DNA from: Lucifuga dentata
Lineage: Eukaryota > Chordata > Actinopteri > Ophidiiformes > Bythitidae
Direction: 5' to 3'
NCBI GenBank assembly: GCA_014773175.1
Contig: VXCM01001540.1
Location: 140,387-204,386, forward strand
DNA length: 64,000 nt
In this document: one piece after another, positions 29,001-41,020 of the stretch
Position numbering within the stretch: the first letter of the stretch is position 1
Layout: each line of letters opens with the position of its first letter
Translations under genes and position numbers: made by a program
The notes under the pieces: model-generated
Told to the model about the DNA's origin: nothing
The model's input: the letters and a program-made list of their open reading frames with translations, nothing else
The model's database searches: none

Positions 29001-30879
29001 TTGCTCTGCCCTTACTAATAATCAAAATAATCAATAATTAGATTCCTAAAGTCAAAATATATCTGTATTTTGGCTCCTTCAATCCATTAATGTTTTTGAC
29101 CTGATGTTTCTGCCCAGGATGTAGGAAATTAACCTAAATTGGTACGTTATTCTATAATCACAGTAAAACTATTACTGAAGTAAAAAATGTACTTACTGAA
29201 CCGATCTTGGCTAGCAGTGCTTCCTCAGCTTGACTGAAGAGCGCTTTGCTCTGGATTGCTGCAATAGCTTCTGGATGAAGCTGCCGCATTGCCTGCCATG
29301 CCAGCCTAAGCATCAATCAACAATGAGAAAGTGCAAAGAGGTCATTTTAAAAGGGTACAGTTGCAGTTGAGGTATTACTTTAAGGGTAAAAAGGGTGTAA
29401 ATAAAAATAGATGTATAGAAACTTTGAGGGAAAAAGTGAAGCTGCTTGTTTAGTCTCTTACTTTGAGATAACAGGGTCGTAGAGGAGAGCATACCACCTC
29501 TCTTTGATTTCCCTCAAAGTGAAACGACAGCTGAACTTTACCCCCAAATGAACAGAGGTTAGGTCTGTGGTCTACAGGCGTATACACACACGCACACACG
29601 CATGCACGCACACAAGCACAGGCACACACAATTATTCATGTATAAAAACTCAGAGTATTACTTAAAACAATCAGAAAATTACAAAAGATTCACACCAGCA
29701 AACATGCTTAATTATTTACTGAACTAAGCCACCTTTTCTAAGAGTGACCTTAATTTTGTACTTCTCACCTGTAACACTGCGTTTATAAGCAACAGGTCAT
29801 CGGTGGGTTTCCAACGGCCCAGGTCTTTTGTAATATGTAGAGGCTGCTTGCTTTTCTTTACTCTTTTGGTGATAGGTGTAGGGTTTATCATCATTGTGAG
29901 TGGCAGTGTAAGAGAGGTGCCAGATTTTGTCACCTGACAGGATGAAAAAAAGACAGAGGAGTTAAGTCATCAAACCTACATGATGTCTACCATAGCCATG
30001 TAATCATACAGGACTCCTACAGGAGGTTTTATGTTGTCTTTTGTACCTTTTTCTTCTCATTGGATGCAGGTTCGCTCCCTGAACAGCGGACGGTCTCTAT
30101 GACAGGTGGGCCTTTGACTCTACTGGATGACTTAACCAGGCTGCTTTCCACAAGCTCGTCATCAAACTTCTTCCTCTTTATAGACCTGAAGACATTGTTT
30201 CAAAATTTGAACAAAACATTTTCTTTTATTGCATTACTATATTTACAGATGCACTATAGAAAAACTACATCAAATGTCTTGAACAGTTTTAGCAAACCAG
30301 TCTATGAATGTGTCTCAATTTAGGTGCAGTCTGCATTTCTTGTTACGTATTAACTGAAAAACACAGCCTAACACAATTCAAAGATTTGTATAAAGTAGCC
30401 AAACATATCACTTAAAATATAAGAGCTAATGATGAAATCCACTGCCTGATATAAATAAAGTTTTGTTACTAGTTGGTATATGTGATGAATTACAGGGCAT
30501 TGCAGGAAAATGGAAGCTAGGCCAGTCCTGAAGTTTATGTTGTAAACTTGAGCATCATGAACATTTTCCCAGTTTCCTGGTTGTATTTTGGCTGTTTGAG
30601 GGAAACTTCCTGCTGATGAACTTTCAAATATTTGACAATATTTGACAAATTTCTGACAGTAAAGTTTATTGATGTTGAGATTTAGCTGGATTGACATTTC
30701 AATAAACCACTGTATGTATCAAACCTGGAGGAACTTCTTCGTTTGGGAACACCACCGCCAAATGCTTGTGTTGCTGTCCTTTTGATATCTTTGACTCCAA
30801 GTGACTCCTCATCCTCTGACCGACTCTGAGCACCAGTCACTGCCATCGGTGCACCAACCACAGGCTCACCAGCTTGCAT
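26020..30879 (-). CDS. mcrs1: Microspherule protein 1, complete, 14 coding exons
   Basis: Coding exons in transcript order: 30725-30879, 30047-30185, 29769-29933, 29462-29571, 29197-29305, 28675-28813, 28563-28595, 28023-28098, 27859-27887, 27313-27405, 27142-27224, 26926-27013, 26214-26341, 26020-26106 (1434 nt, 477 residues, in frame). MCRS1 is a nuclear and nucleolar scaffold of the INO80 and NSL chromatin complexes and also acts at spindle minus ends. Visible are a basic serine-rich start with SRSEDEESL and KRRSSSR, KRVKKSKQPL, the MCRS N-terminal region (DLGRWKPTDDLLLINAVLQ), a coiled-coil-prone stretch (DRHQKREIRQLEQEL) and a C-terminal FHA domain from about residue 378 (ITLGRATKDKQ to FVFLINLELISLI). 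Two micro-exons of 29 and 33 nt occur; the 33-nt one (DELFLDNLSHE) has no counterpart in the human sequence I know. The ATG abuts its acceptor. Confidence 0.95.
29579..29635. repeat. Imperfect CA-rich microsatellite in mcrs1 intron
   Basis: Interrupted CA/CG/GCA repeats lie immediately upstream (transcript sense) of the acceptor of mcrs1 exon 4. On the coding strand this is a TG-rich tract close to the 3' splice site. Confidence 0.75.
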
Positions 30880-31664
30880 CTGTTCAGTCACAGCATGAAA
30901 CGCATCAGAAAAAGATTTAGCAAAACTCTAGATGGGGTAAGAGCTGATAAAATTGCTGTAAGTCACATATGAACCTTCTATTTCCATTCTTGAAGTTTAT
31001 TTAACTTCAGACATGTTGCTCTGGGAGCATGAACTTGAGCTTTCTCTAGGTACCCAGTTATTACAATCCAGCAACACATGCTACGATTTCTATCATGTGA
31101 AGATAGTTTTATTTTACGAGCATTTTACTTTGACTTTCAGTTTAGCAATGGGTGAACGGTAAGTAAATAATGGTGAACATCTTTAAGGTCAATATGTGGA
31201 GAAAAGCCATTATAACTTGAACAATAGGTCACCTGACAACCTGATAGTTCGTAAACGTATAAACATCCTATAACACATCTCATGCCAAACTATTTATTCT
31301 CAGTTTTATATTTACAAGGCAATTTCACATCATTTTACACATCTCTGTGAAAGCAGTGATGGGCTGAGGGTGGCTACCACTTTAACAAGGCCTTTGTTTA
31401 CATGCACATCGTGGCCTTTCAGGTTATCTTCTGTATCTGCTTTCTAAACTCAAAATAACAGATGTAGACAACAGGGTAGCAAATCTCAATGTTAGATTAC
31501 ATATTTGCACATTCATGCACATGGCGTGTTTGGCGGCTCATCATAACATGTTCAAAATAACGCCGGTTAGTGTTAGCCAGTTAGCAATAGCTAACTAGAC
31601 GTCCCTTTGATAGAAAGCTAACGTTAGCTGCTAAAACAACAAAGCTATATGTCTAGCTACTTAC

Positions 31665-31890
31665 CGCTCCTGGATACGTCCTTATATCGCCTTAATTTGT
31701 TAAGTATATATGTTATAACCTATGGTACTATTAACCCCCCATTAGCTAACATCTACACGAGTTGAATGTTTAGCTAGCTAGCAACATAGCTAACTGGCTA
31801 CATGAACATTACGGATGCTACAAGCTACTAGCATATTAGCTTCTTTGCTGGTCTGTTTTCGTGTTCTCGTGACGTTTATGGCGGACAGCA
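31665..31890 (-). other. mcrs1: Probable noncoding first exon and promoter of mcrs1
   Basis: The first coding exon begins exactly at the ATG after an acceptor at 30880-30881, so a 5' UTR exon is required. The only good donor upstream on the - strand is at 31663-31664 (GGAGCG then GTAAGTAGC). No reading frame continuous with the coding exon is open across it. Short GCTAAC/GTTAGC palindromic phrases recur here (about 31560-31850). The transcription start is unknown. Confidence 0.45.
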
Positions 31891-31899
31891 AAGAGCTTT

Positions 31900-34007
31900 A
31901 AGGCGCATTATCGCCACCTTCTGGAATAAAGTGTAAGTCGAGATATTTATTATTTATATAAACAACGAATGATGCTGACATTCATTACACGACATTGTAT
32001 TCATTAGAAAATTAAGTATGACGTGATTTTATTGTTATTTTCTGCTTTGGTGTAGTTATGTCCATTTTTGCATTTTGTGATACTTTTTGCAAGTTAATCA
32101 GCTTCAGCTTGTTTCCTTCATTAGACATGAGTAATTATCAATTTTGGAGTCTAATATTATTTGAAGTATCGCACACTGTTAGGTCAGACTGAGGCTGCCC
32201 CACTTTCTAAACCCTCTACAACACTAATAAAAGTGCTGTCATTTTTTAGTATACACAAATATAATTTATAAGCAAAATAATTCCTTAAGTGTTTTTGCAC
32301 ATTAACTGCATCTATTTGAGCTTAAGTGCTCAAAATCTATCAATCAGCACTCACAATCCAATAAATACTTAAATATAAAACACTTACTCAAGTAGATATA
32401 GTTACTAAGTTAATTACTCACCATCAGTGTTTAATTCCAATATTATCTTTGTCTTTAGTCATCTCACAGCATCATTAGCAGACTTTATCTCTTTATCTTT
32501 ACTTCCTTCTCAAACAGACATGATTCCTTTCTGTCTTACTGTATGTCACTGACTCGCACAATCAGGACAGTATAATATATAAGACATTGTGAAAATTATG
32601 ATTTGGTTTCTCTGACCCTTGACAATTCTTCAGTAAAAACAATTATTAGCTCATTTTTGTATATTATTTAAAATTTGCAAACTTGAGTCTCACTGTCAGC
32701 TAATAACAGTGATTTTCCAGTTTGGAGGGGAGTTAAAAATTAACTTTATGGCAGTGAAGTGGTCTGGTGTTCAACCCACAGCTCAGCTGTGCAAACTGCA
32801 CTGTTCACATGCTCATGTCACGCAGGAAATTTGATACTCTGCATTGTGCTTCTTAGAAATCACTGCCTATGTGTCTAAACTTTGGTTTATTTACTGGGTA
32901 ACTGACTTCAGAACTGAAATTTGCTTGATCTGTTAGATCTGATCTCATACAGCTGATGATGTGAAAGCAGAAACCATGCTCTGGATCATGACAGTGGGAG
33001 AAATTTGTTTTTAATGGCATTGACACAAAACCTGATGTTAGTAATTAAAACTAAATCTCTTTCGTTTACAAATTGGCAATTAACCTGCGTAAAAAATTAA
33101 AAATGACATGAAGAATAACAATTTCAAAACATGTTAAATTAGAAGAAATATGAAATTCAGAAACTGAAGCTTTTCAGGTATACAAAATAGTACAGTAATA
33201 TTACTCAAAGTAGGTTTAGGCATTGCATATGTTTCATTTTGTATAATTTAAAAGACAACACAGACACCTTTACAAAGCCCAAGTGCAGAATAGTTTAAAT
33301 TGAGGGATTTTGAATAGTAGCATGATCAGTTCCTACACAGGAATTTCAACAGCTGCCATTCTTATGGAGAACCCATGACTAAACCTTTTTCATCTTAAGC
33401 ACCTCATGAAAGTAATGTTCATCACTATATTTAGCATCATAACTGCATAAGATTCTCAGAATATCTCAACAGTGCAAGAGATATGACTTGCAGCATCATG
33501 TGTAAACTGGAATGACATATACAAAAATGAAATAAAAAATTTGCATCATCTGAAAACTTTCTGCTACTGTTATAGTTAAGAGTGTGGAAGATCCTGTTAT
33601 AGATGATGGACACAATTCACCATCACATTTTGTAAGATTTATGGAAAAAAAATCAGCTCCAAATACTGACATGAAAGTTAAATCCCTGCATTAAGACTGT
33701 GTTGATGTGTGTTTCAGGAGATCACTGGTTTGCTCTCAGAATCTGTGCAAATAAGTGAAACAGAGCACTGAAATTTGGAGTTACACAGCTCCCAGTGGAA
33801 AGCCATAGTGTTGAGCCACTTCCACTAATTCTTCTTTCAGGTGTCCTTCTCAGCCTCGACCAATGAGGCCTCAAGATTGAAGGCCTTTGGTCTTTGTTGT
33901 GTTGCAGGTTGAAATCAGACATGGTCCACTATAAATCCACCTTCTCATCACTGTAGCCAAGAGACTCTCAATGACGCGTCCTGAGCTGAGCAGCTCTGCA
34001 GAGAAGT
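31900..34007. other. Intergenic region between mcrs1 and cyp27b1
   Basis: About 2.1 kb of AT-rich sequence with no supported gene. The left part is the mcrs1 upstream region. The right part must hold the cyp27b1 3' UTR, but I saw no clear canonical poly(A) hexamer on the - strand. Confidence 0.6.
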
Positions 34008-37000
34008 TCATCGTTCAATAAACTGCAGGTTAATGACACTTTCAGGAACGAGAAGTGTCCGCGTCATGGGTTTCACTGAAAGCCCTTCAGGGTCTGGCTT
34101 CACATTGAACTCAATTAGAATCTAATGAGAGAGAGAGAGAAAATAGATTTATAACAGGATTTAGATAAATGATTTGGAAAAGATAATTACACACTTACTG
34201 CTGAATATAAGCAATGACTCTTCAGCATCATACAGTGTAAAGAAATTGTAACTGGATGATGTAGCATTTCATTAAAACCACAGCTGGGTCCCAGTATTTT
34301 AGAAGCTAATCACTAATCAGCACCAAATGAATGTCACTGGTGTTGTCATCAACTTTGATTCTGCTTCTTAAATAATCTGTATGGAAGACTTAAAAAAAAA
34401 ACAAAAAAAAAACAGAAAGACGGTCAAGTCTACATAACTCACCCTCGCCAGAGCAAGATAGAGCTCCAGCTCAGCGATCCGGCGGCCAATGCAGCTGCGT
34501 TTACCAACACCGAAGGGCACAGAGGCGTAGGGGTGATGACTCTGCTCTCTGTTCAGCCACCGCTGGGGCCGGAATTCATCTGGATTCGGAAAAACTGCTG
34601 CATCCCGAGATGTTGCAAAGTGGCACAAAGTGATCAGAGTCTGGATGGAAAGAATTCACTGTCAGCTGTACTTTTCACCCAATAAGAAGGCAATTTCCAG
34701 TGTGACATCATGGCATGAGCTAGCCCCAGTTTCTCATGTAATCACTGTTCTTACTGTATATTTGAAACTTTGCATTAATGATTCCATTTGAGTCACAGAT
34801 TTAAGCATCTCATTTTCTTAACGAAAAATACTAGCTTTACTTTAGAAACTCTTGACATCAGTTTCTCTTGTGCTCACTTTTGACATCACTGCAAAGGTGG
34901 CAGTAGTAATAAATTGATTTTTTTTTTTTACACTTCACAAGGTGGAATGCTATTTTTGTCTATAAGATGACAAATGGACACAATAAATCTTCTTATTCAT
35001 TTCTTTTATTAACATTATTCATCCTTAATTATTTCATATATAAAAACATTTTCATACTTTTCCTTGAGCAAGGAGATGTCTGATTGCCACCTTTGTTTGG
35101 TTGACAGCATAGACAGCATAAATGACTTAAAAATCTGCTTTACTGTTTTGCAGATAGAATATTCTTTATTATAGCTTGACACATGAGTCCTTGAGGAACT
35201 GGGGCAAGAAATAAGTAATATCAGAATCCATGTAGTCCCAATATGTGGATGATTTCTCAACTCAAAAGTGCACTTGCTCCCTAAACCAGCAGGGACAGCT
35301 TGCAGCAATGATATTGTGGCTCAGTAAGTATGAATGTTAGAAATAAAACAGACTCACATTTTTTGGAATGAGGTAGCCTCCAACCTGGATGTCTCTTTCT
35401 GTGATGACCCTGGCATTGGCTGGAATAACAGGATACAATCTGAAAAAACAAAGCTCCGTAACGTTATCATGATTCCACTTGTACCCTGTAGTTTGATACT
35501 GAAATAAATGGGAAAATTACAAAAACCAGTTGATTTATACCTGAGGACTTCCTTGACTGTAGCCTTCAGAAGAGGCATACGGGCCACATCTGCTGCCTCT
35601 GGTACCCTACGACCCTCCAGCACAGACAACACCTCGTCCCGAAGCAAAGCCTGCACCTCAGGGTGACGGGACAGCTCATACAATGACCAGGACATGGTGC
35701 TGGAGATCTGAAAGGACAGCTCAGGGTAAACTCTCTATGTGGGGCTGAGAACAGAGTCAGAGAAAAGAGGAACAGTTCTTACTGTGTCAACCCCTGTCAG
35801 AAGGAGCTCTGTGACGTTGCTATAGACGGTCTTCATGGGCAGCCCCATCTGAGACAGGAAGTAGGTCAGGTATCGACCCTCCACCTTCTCTCCACGGGCC
35901 ACCTTTTCTGCTTCTGCTGTCAACTGCTGATCAATGTGGCCTTTCGCTAGAAGTATAAAGGTGAGAAGTTATAATGAAAGAAAAGAAAAAGTAATCATCA
36001 AGGCCATTAAAAAAATATTCTTAACTATTCAGATATCCTTTTAATGGAAGTATTTTTTTAAACTTTCATTACATCATTTCCTCTTTTCTCCTTTTCAAAA
36101 GCATTTCTGGTTTGTACACTAGGTAACACAACCAATAACACATATAGTTATTAGTATCAGTTGATATGTTGTTACATTTTACAACTAATATCAAAAGGGC
36201 CTTTGTGACATAGATGTAACTCATAACATTATTAATTGCTCCATTCCATTCAGGTATGCCCCCATCCATGTCTGTCAGGGCTACTACACTGGCTCACAAA
36301 ATGGAATGAAACCATCGATAATGTTTTGAGTGACACCTAGGCTGTTCCTACTGTCAGAGTGTCCACTGTGAGAAAGATCTGCTACATAAAGGAGAAATAA
36401 CTGATAAATATATTGGAAAAAGACCCATCTATAAGTTGCCATAACTGTGTCACTGTGCAGCCTACCAAAGTCAAACATGTAGTCCCAGCACTGACAGAAG
36501 ATGTTCCAGGGTTTGGGGAACAACTGGTGCAACCAACTTGGCATGGCCATAGTAAGAAGCGTCATTACAAACATGGTGTTGATTGACTGGATGAAACGCT
36601 CCGTTTCTGCAGGAACAACTGGATCCAGGCAACCGATTCTCGACTCAAACAACACTGAGGAAATTCCTGTCAACAAAAAAAATGTTAAATGACAAGGTCA
36701 GAAAGACTTGCCACAATGGTTGATTTGTAATTAACTATTTAGCACTTATAAGATCTTGATGCATAAGGAGATAAAATCACAAAGTTTAAGGCATATTTTA
36801 TTTTTCAAGTTGCCCCATTATGCAGAAATATAGTTATGATTAAGTTAAACATAAAATAATAATATAACCTGGATGTTCCACGTCTATTTTCATACCAAAA
36901 TCAGAACTTGATAGCAAACTGGTAGTTGGACTACAACACCCACATTTAACTACAGCCTCAAAAATTACTATAAAGTTGACACAGTGTCAATAACAATCAA

Positions 37001-40000
37001 CACTGTAAGATCCAAAAGGCTGGACTTACTGCAGGGCTGTTGTATTGGATTGTGTAAGACTGTATATATCTAATAAACTGGTATTCTGTGTATTCACGTT
37101 CACATTACCTGATCAGTTGATGCCATTTTTCACTTAATATCAACAACAATGAGGTGTGCAAAAGTGACAAAAAGGAAGCCCTGTCATCTTTGCTTTAGTT
37201 TGACACATTTAAGTTTTAACTCTGCTTCTCCAGCACTAAAACCTTAAATTTGAAGGGTGATCAGTTTACTGACGTGATCTCTAATTACAGTGTAAAGTTG
37301 CAAAGCACAGATTTAGGGCTGCAGTCTGCCACAGGATGGTTGGGTTTACATTGCAGAACAGTGTTAACATATTCTCCTTTTGATGCAAAAACTTTTGAAT
37401 GAAATGATGATGATGATGCTTCCTCCCTTGCCAGCAACTTGGTATATCTATGCATTGTGGCATTTATTTGACAAGACTGAAAGTTCTTTTATGTTATATC
37501 CAGGGTGATACTTCAGAGTTCCGGTCTCATTTACCATTATAATAATTGCGGCAATTAATGTTTGAGACCTGTGCATGTGACCATAAGAACACTGATCTGA
37601 ATCTGACAGTCTGACAAAAACTTGGAAATGAAAAGGAATGGATAACATGCTCTCCTCTGGGGCAGTTAACTCAAACCACAAGAGGAGCTGAGGGCTTAGT
37701 ATCCAATAGCAGAGCAGTGTGGTAAATTAAGGTTACACAATTGCATATTACATCCATATGCAGAGTTATGATGTAACCTCAATACACCATGGATTCAAAA
37801 GTGGCATGTAACATGACTTTAGCTCGACTCAAAAGTCACTGGCTGATCTGAGGTGGCGCTGGGTCTAAACAGAGAAAAAAAGTGAGTTTTTTTCATGTAC
37901 TTCTATTTCAATTTATGTAAACAATCTGCATAACTGAATTCTCAGAGGAACCCAAATGGAAAGTTTTTAATTGCAAATAGCTGGGAGTCTACATCAATGG
38001 TAAGTCTACATTTAGAAAAAGCAAGATAAAGGTTGTTTGTTGTATATTAATACATGTTTTGTCACCATAAGAATTTTTTTTTGTTTGGGGGGGAATCTTA
38101 TATTGGGTGTTTATCCCATCATTGTTGCATCTGTGCTTAAATTATTAGGGCACACATGTCAGTTATTAGGTCATATATGTCTGTTATTGGTGTGTTACTG
38201 ATGCATGGATGTGACTGTCCCTAATTACCAATGTTTACATGGTGTGGTACCCCATCTAGTGAAGCATAATATTGCTACAAATTCAAAACCATCAGACTTA
38301 CCCTCGAGGCCAAAGCGATAGAACTCGCTGGCGATGTCAGTGACAAGGCCCTGGGGAAGCCTGCGAAGGCGGAGTTTGGCAATGAGGTCACTGACCACGC
38401 TGTTCAGGGTTTTATCAAAAACTTCAACTGCCTTTGGCCGCAGCATGTGTTTCCCCAGGAGACTTCTTACTGTTTGCCATTCCTCCCCCTCCCTAGCCAG
38501 ACACACAAAAATGAATAATGACATGTTTTCACGTATTTATAGTTGAATTGTACTATTTCATTTTCAAGAGGGAATATTTAACTGCAGCCTTGAGAAAGCC
38601 TTGTCCACTATACTTCATTAATATTTAGCAAATAACCTGAGACCAGACATGTTATACAATAAGACAATAAATGATTAAATCTTGTAAGTCTGGCTTCTCA
38701 TTATTAGTCTTAGTGAAATCTGAACCAGTTGTTAAAGTAAATAGTTTTCTGTATTGGCTTGTTTTGGCTATGAGATGAAGCGTACAGAGGGTGGCCTATT
38801 GTCACATTGACTTTTCGTTTTACTTCACATTGATAAGGTCATACATGAAAATCATAAGGTAGAAATTAATGATAAAAATCAAGGAGATACATTACTTGTC
38901 AAGTCCGCTCATTTTGAAATTAGATTGTTATTTGTATTTCTTGGTCTGAAAGAACTTTGAAGGGGAAATGAAAATGTTAAACACATGCAGGTGAAGCATA
39001 ACACTCACGACGTCAGGAGTCCATAGTGATGTCCTCTAAGCTTCCTGTAGTCCTTCCAGGAGGAAAGGTCAGAGCGCATGGGATGCTGGCCCTCCTGTCT
39101 CAGTACCTGCTCAATAAGCGCTGGCTCAGCTACATGCACGGTCAGGATGGGACCAAAGCTCGCCTTCCACATGGGCCCATACCGCCGCAGTCCTTCCAGC
39201 TGAGGCATGAGAGAAATGTTTGTTTAGGTAAAACTACATGCTATGGGATCATTGGCACATAATCTTTGGATGCATGCTGATTATTCTGCAACCCAATACT
39301 TGCTGAAAATGTGTCGAATCCACTAATAAATAGTTTTCAGTGACTCTATAATTTGATTGATCGACAGTTTGAACAGACAAATCTTGCAACCTGATCTTCT
39401 GTGACCTCATAGTCTATACTTGACTGATAAGTGATAGCTAGTGGCCAGATTAGTTTAAAGGTGTTGAACAGACCTACAGTGGTAAAAGACTTCTCAAGAT
39501 ATGTTTAATTATGAGTTGGAGAATAGAGAAATTCTGTAATTCTTTTCAAATAGAAAATACAAAAATGAAGAGTAATGGAAAAACTTAATGATTACTTTTC
39601 ATAGTCATTATTTCATTCTTCATTCTTATTTTTTATGATGATGATGATGATGATGATGCACAGTTTTGGCCTCTTTTTAGCATTAAGCTGTAATTCTGAT
39701 ATAGTGCTAAATAAAAGTGCGAGAAACTGCGAGAAAGTGCGTGAAACTACAGCCTCCAGACAGTAAAATACACAACCTCATATGCACTAAAATCAACAAT
39801 ATTTTCAAAAATCATTAGCTCATTCAGTTCCTGCTGCTTCATCCTACCTGTAACTCGTGCAGCCGTGACAGTCCCCGATTGGCAAACAAGTCCCAGGCGA
39901 AGCTGGCGACCGTCGGTCCAGGCATCTCGTCCAGAGTTCTCACCGCCTGGTGCTTGGTTCCCTCCGGACCGGCTGATGCTCCTTCAGAACACCTTTCCAC

Positions 40001-40075
40001 CCACTTCAGCAGGGGAGAAGCACTCCGGCCGAAAACTCTGAGCGCTTGCTTCAGCATCCTTCTGGCAGAGACCAT
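34008..40075 (-). CDS. cyp27b1: 25-hydroxyvitamin D 1-alpha-hydroxylase (mitochondrial P450), complete, 9 exons
   Basis: Coding exons in transcript order: 39848-40075, 39009-39199, 38302-38492, 36466-36666, 35783-35946, 35541-35707, 35358-35439, 34443-34640, 34008-34121 (1536 nt, 511 residues, in frame). The enzyme makes hormonal 1,25-dihydroxyvitamin D3 from 25-hydroxyvitamin D3 in the mitochondrial inner membrane, using ferredoxin-supplied electrons. Seen are a basic N-terminal targeting region, the mitochondrial P450 entry motif [23 protein letters not shown]-like [13 protein letters not shown], the I-helix [11 protein letters not shown], the ExxR pair Glu378/Arg381 (KEVLRLYP), the PERF-like FRPQRW, and the heme loop [12 protein letters not shown] with Cys458. 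Stretches such as [13 protein letters not shown] and the ending NLQFIER match CYP27B1 better than CYP27A1. The location beside mettl1 and marchf9, as in human 12q14.1, supports this. Confidence 0.95.
39637..39659. repeat. (ATG)n trinucleotide repeat in cyp27b1 intron 1
   Basis: Seven to eight uninterrupted GAT/ATG units within the intron between cyp27b1 exons 1 and 2. A shorter GAT tract occurs near 37400. Confidence 0.85.
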
Positions 40076-40300
40076 GGAACCGTGGCCAGACGCGTCTCCT
40101 GTGGGTGTGGGTTCTCATTTTATATCCCCCGGCTTCAGGTCCTAGTTATAACGCGTCACTTAGTGCTCGAACCCGCGAAGGTAAAGTCGCAAAATTTATT
40201 ATTCTGGACCAATCATGGGAGTGTGACTGCCAAACCCCGACCCGCTCGAATTGGACAGAGAGGGCGTGACCCGAGAGCAGGGTGTGTCCAATCAGAGCGC
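40076..40300 (-). promoter_or_regulatory. cyp27b1: cyp27b1 promoter with TATA and CCAAT boxes
   Basis: On the - strand a TATAAAA box lies at 40118-40124, about 45 nt upstream of the start codon, implying a 5' UTR of only about 20 nt. CCAAT motifs occur at 40209-40213 (+), 40250-40254 (-) and 40288-40292 (+). The region is clearly more CpG-rich than its surroundings. Mammalian CYP27B1 also has a TATA/CCAAT promoter with a short leader. Motifs are read directly; function is inferred. Confidence 0.55.
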
Positions 40301-40565
40301 AGAACACAGACCATCCCAGACAGAGCGCACGTGGAGACTCAGGCTAAATAACATAGGAGTCCTGTCTCATCTGATTCGTCTGAGCACTTTGCTCTCTGTC
40401 CGCCAGACTGACACACTTACTGTGATCGTGAACGTGTGGAGATGAAGTCTGGTGGGCTTAAAGACCAGAGCTGTCACTGACCTATTTTATCTCAGTGGGA
40501 GAAACCAGTCAATCACCTCATCCTGTGAGAAACTATGAGCTAACTCCTCAGGTCAAACAGAGATC

Positions 40566-41020
40566 AGGAGGCTGGAATTAGTCATGACAGGGTATATGAA
40601 TGTATGAATGAATTAAATAATTCAAAAAATATTAAAATAAAATAATTTAAAAGTAATTAGGAGGCTGGAGTGCTTATAGGCCATGTGAATAATGAAGGAG
40701 TGCTGAAGAAAATAATGAAATAACACAAATAAAAACCTGAAAGTGATAAGGAGGCTGGAGTTTGTTTCAGTCTTACTGAATGAATGAATAATTGATTAAA
40801 TGACAAATTAAAACAAAATATTAAAATCAAAATACAAAAAAGTAAGCTAAATTTGATGATGACAATCTAAATGAATGAATGAATGAAATAAATCATAAAA
40901 ATCATAAAATAAAATGAAATAAATAACCTAAAAGCAATAAGGATGCTGGAGTTAGTTTTAGCCTTACAAAGATAGGCCAGCTGAATGAATGAATGAATGA
41001 ATGAATGAATGAATGAATAC
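40566..41020. repeat. Decayed minisatellite, about 93-bp period, with GAAT microsatellite
   Basis: The phrase AGGAGGCTGG(A) starts at 40566, 40659 and 40749, and as AGGATGCTGG at 40940. The spacings of 93, 90 and 191 nt are one, one and two periods. Each copy is followed by a GAATGAAT-rich, AT-rich spacer. The last spacer contains an uninterrupted GAAT array at 40982-41018. The period is read directly from the phrase positions. Confidence 0.75.
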
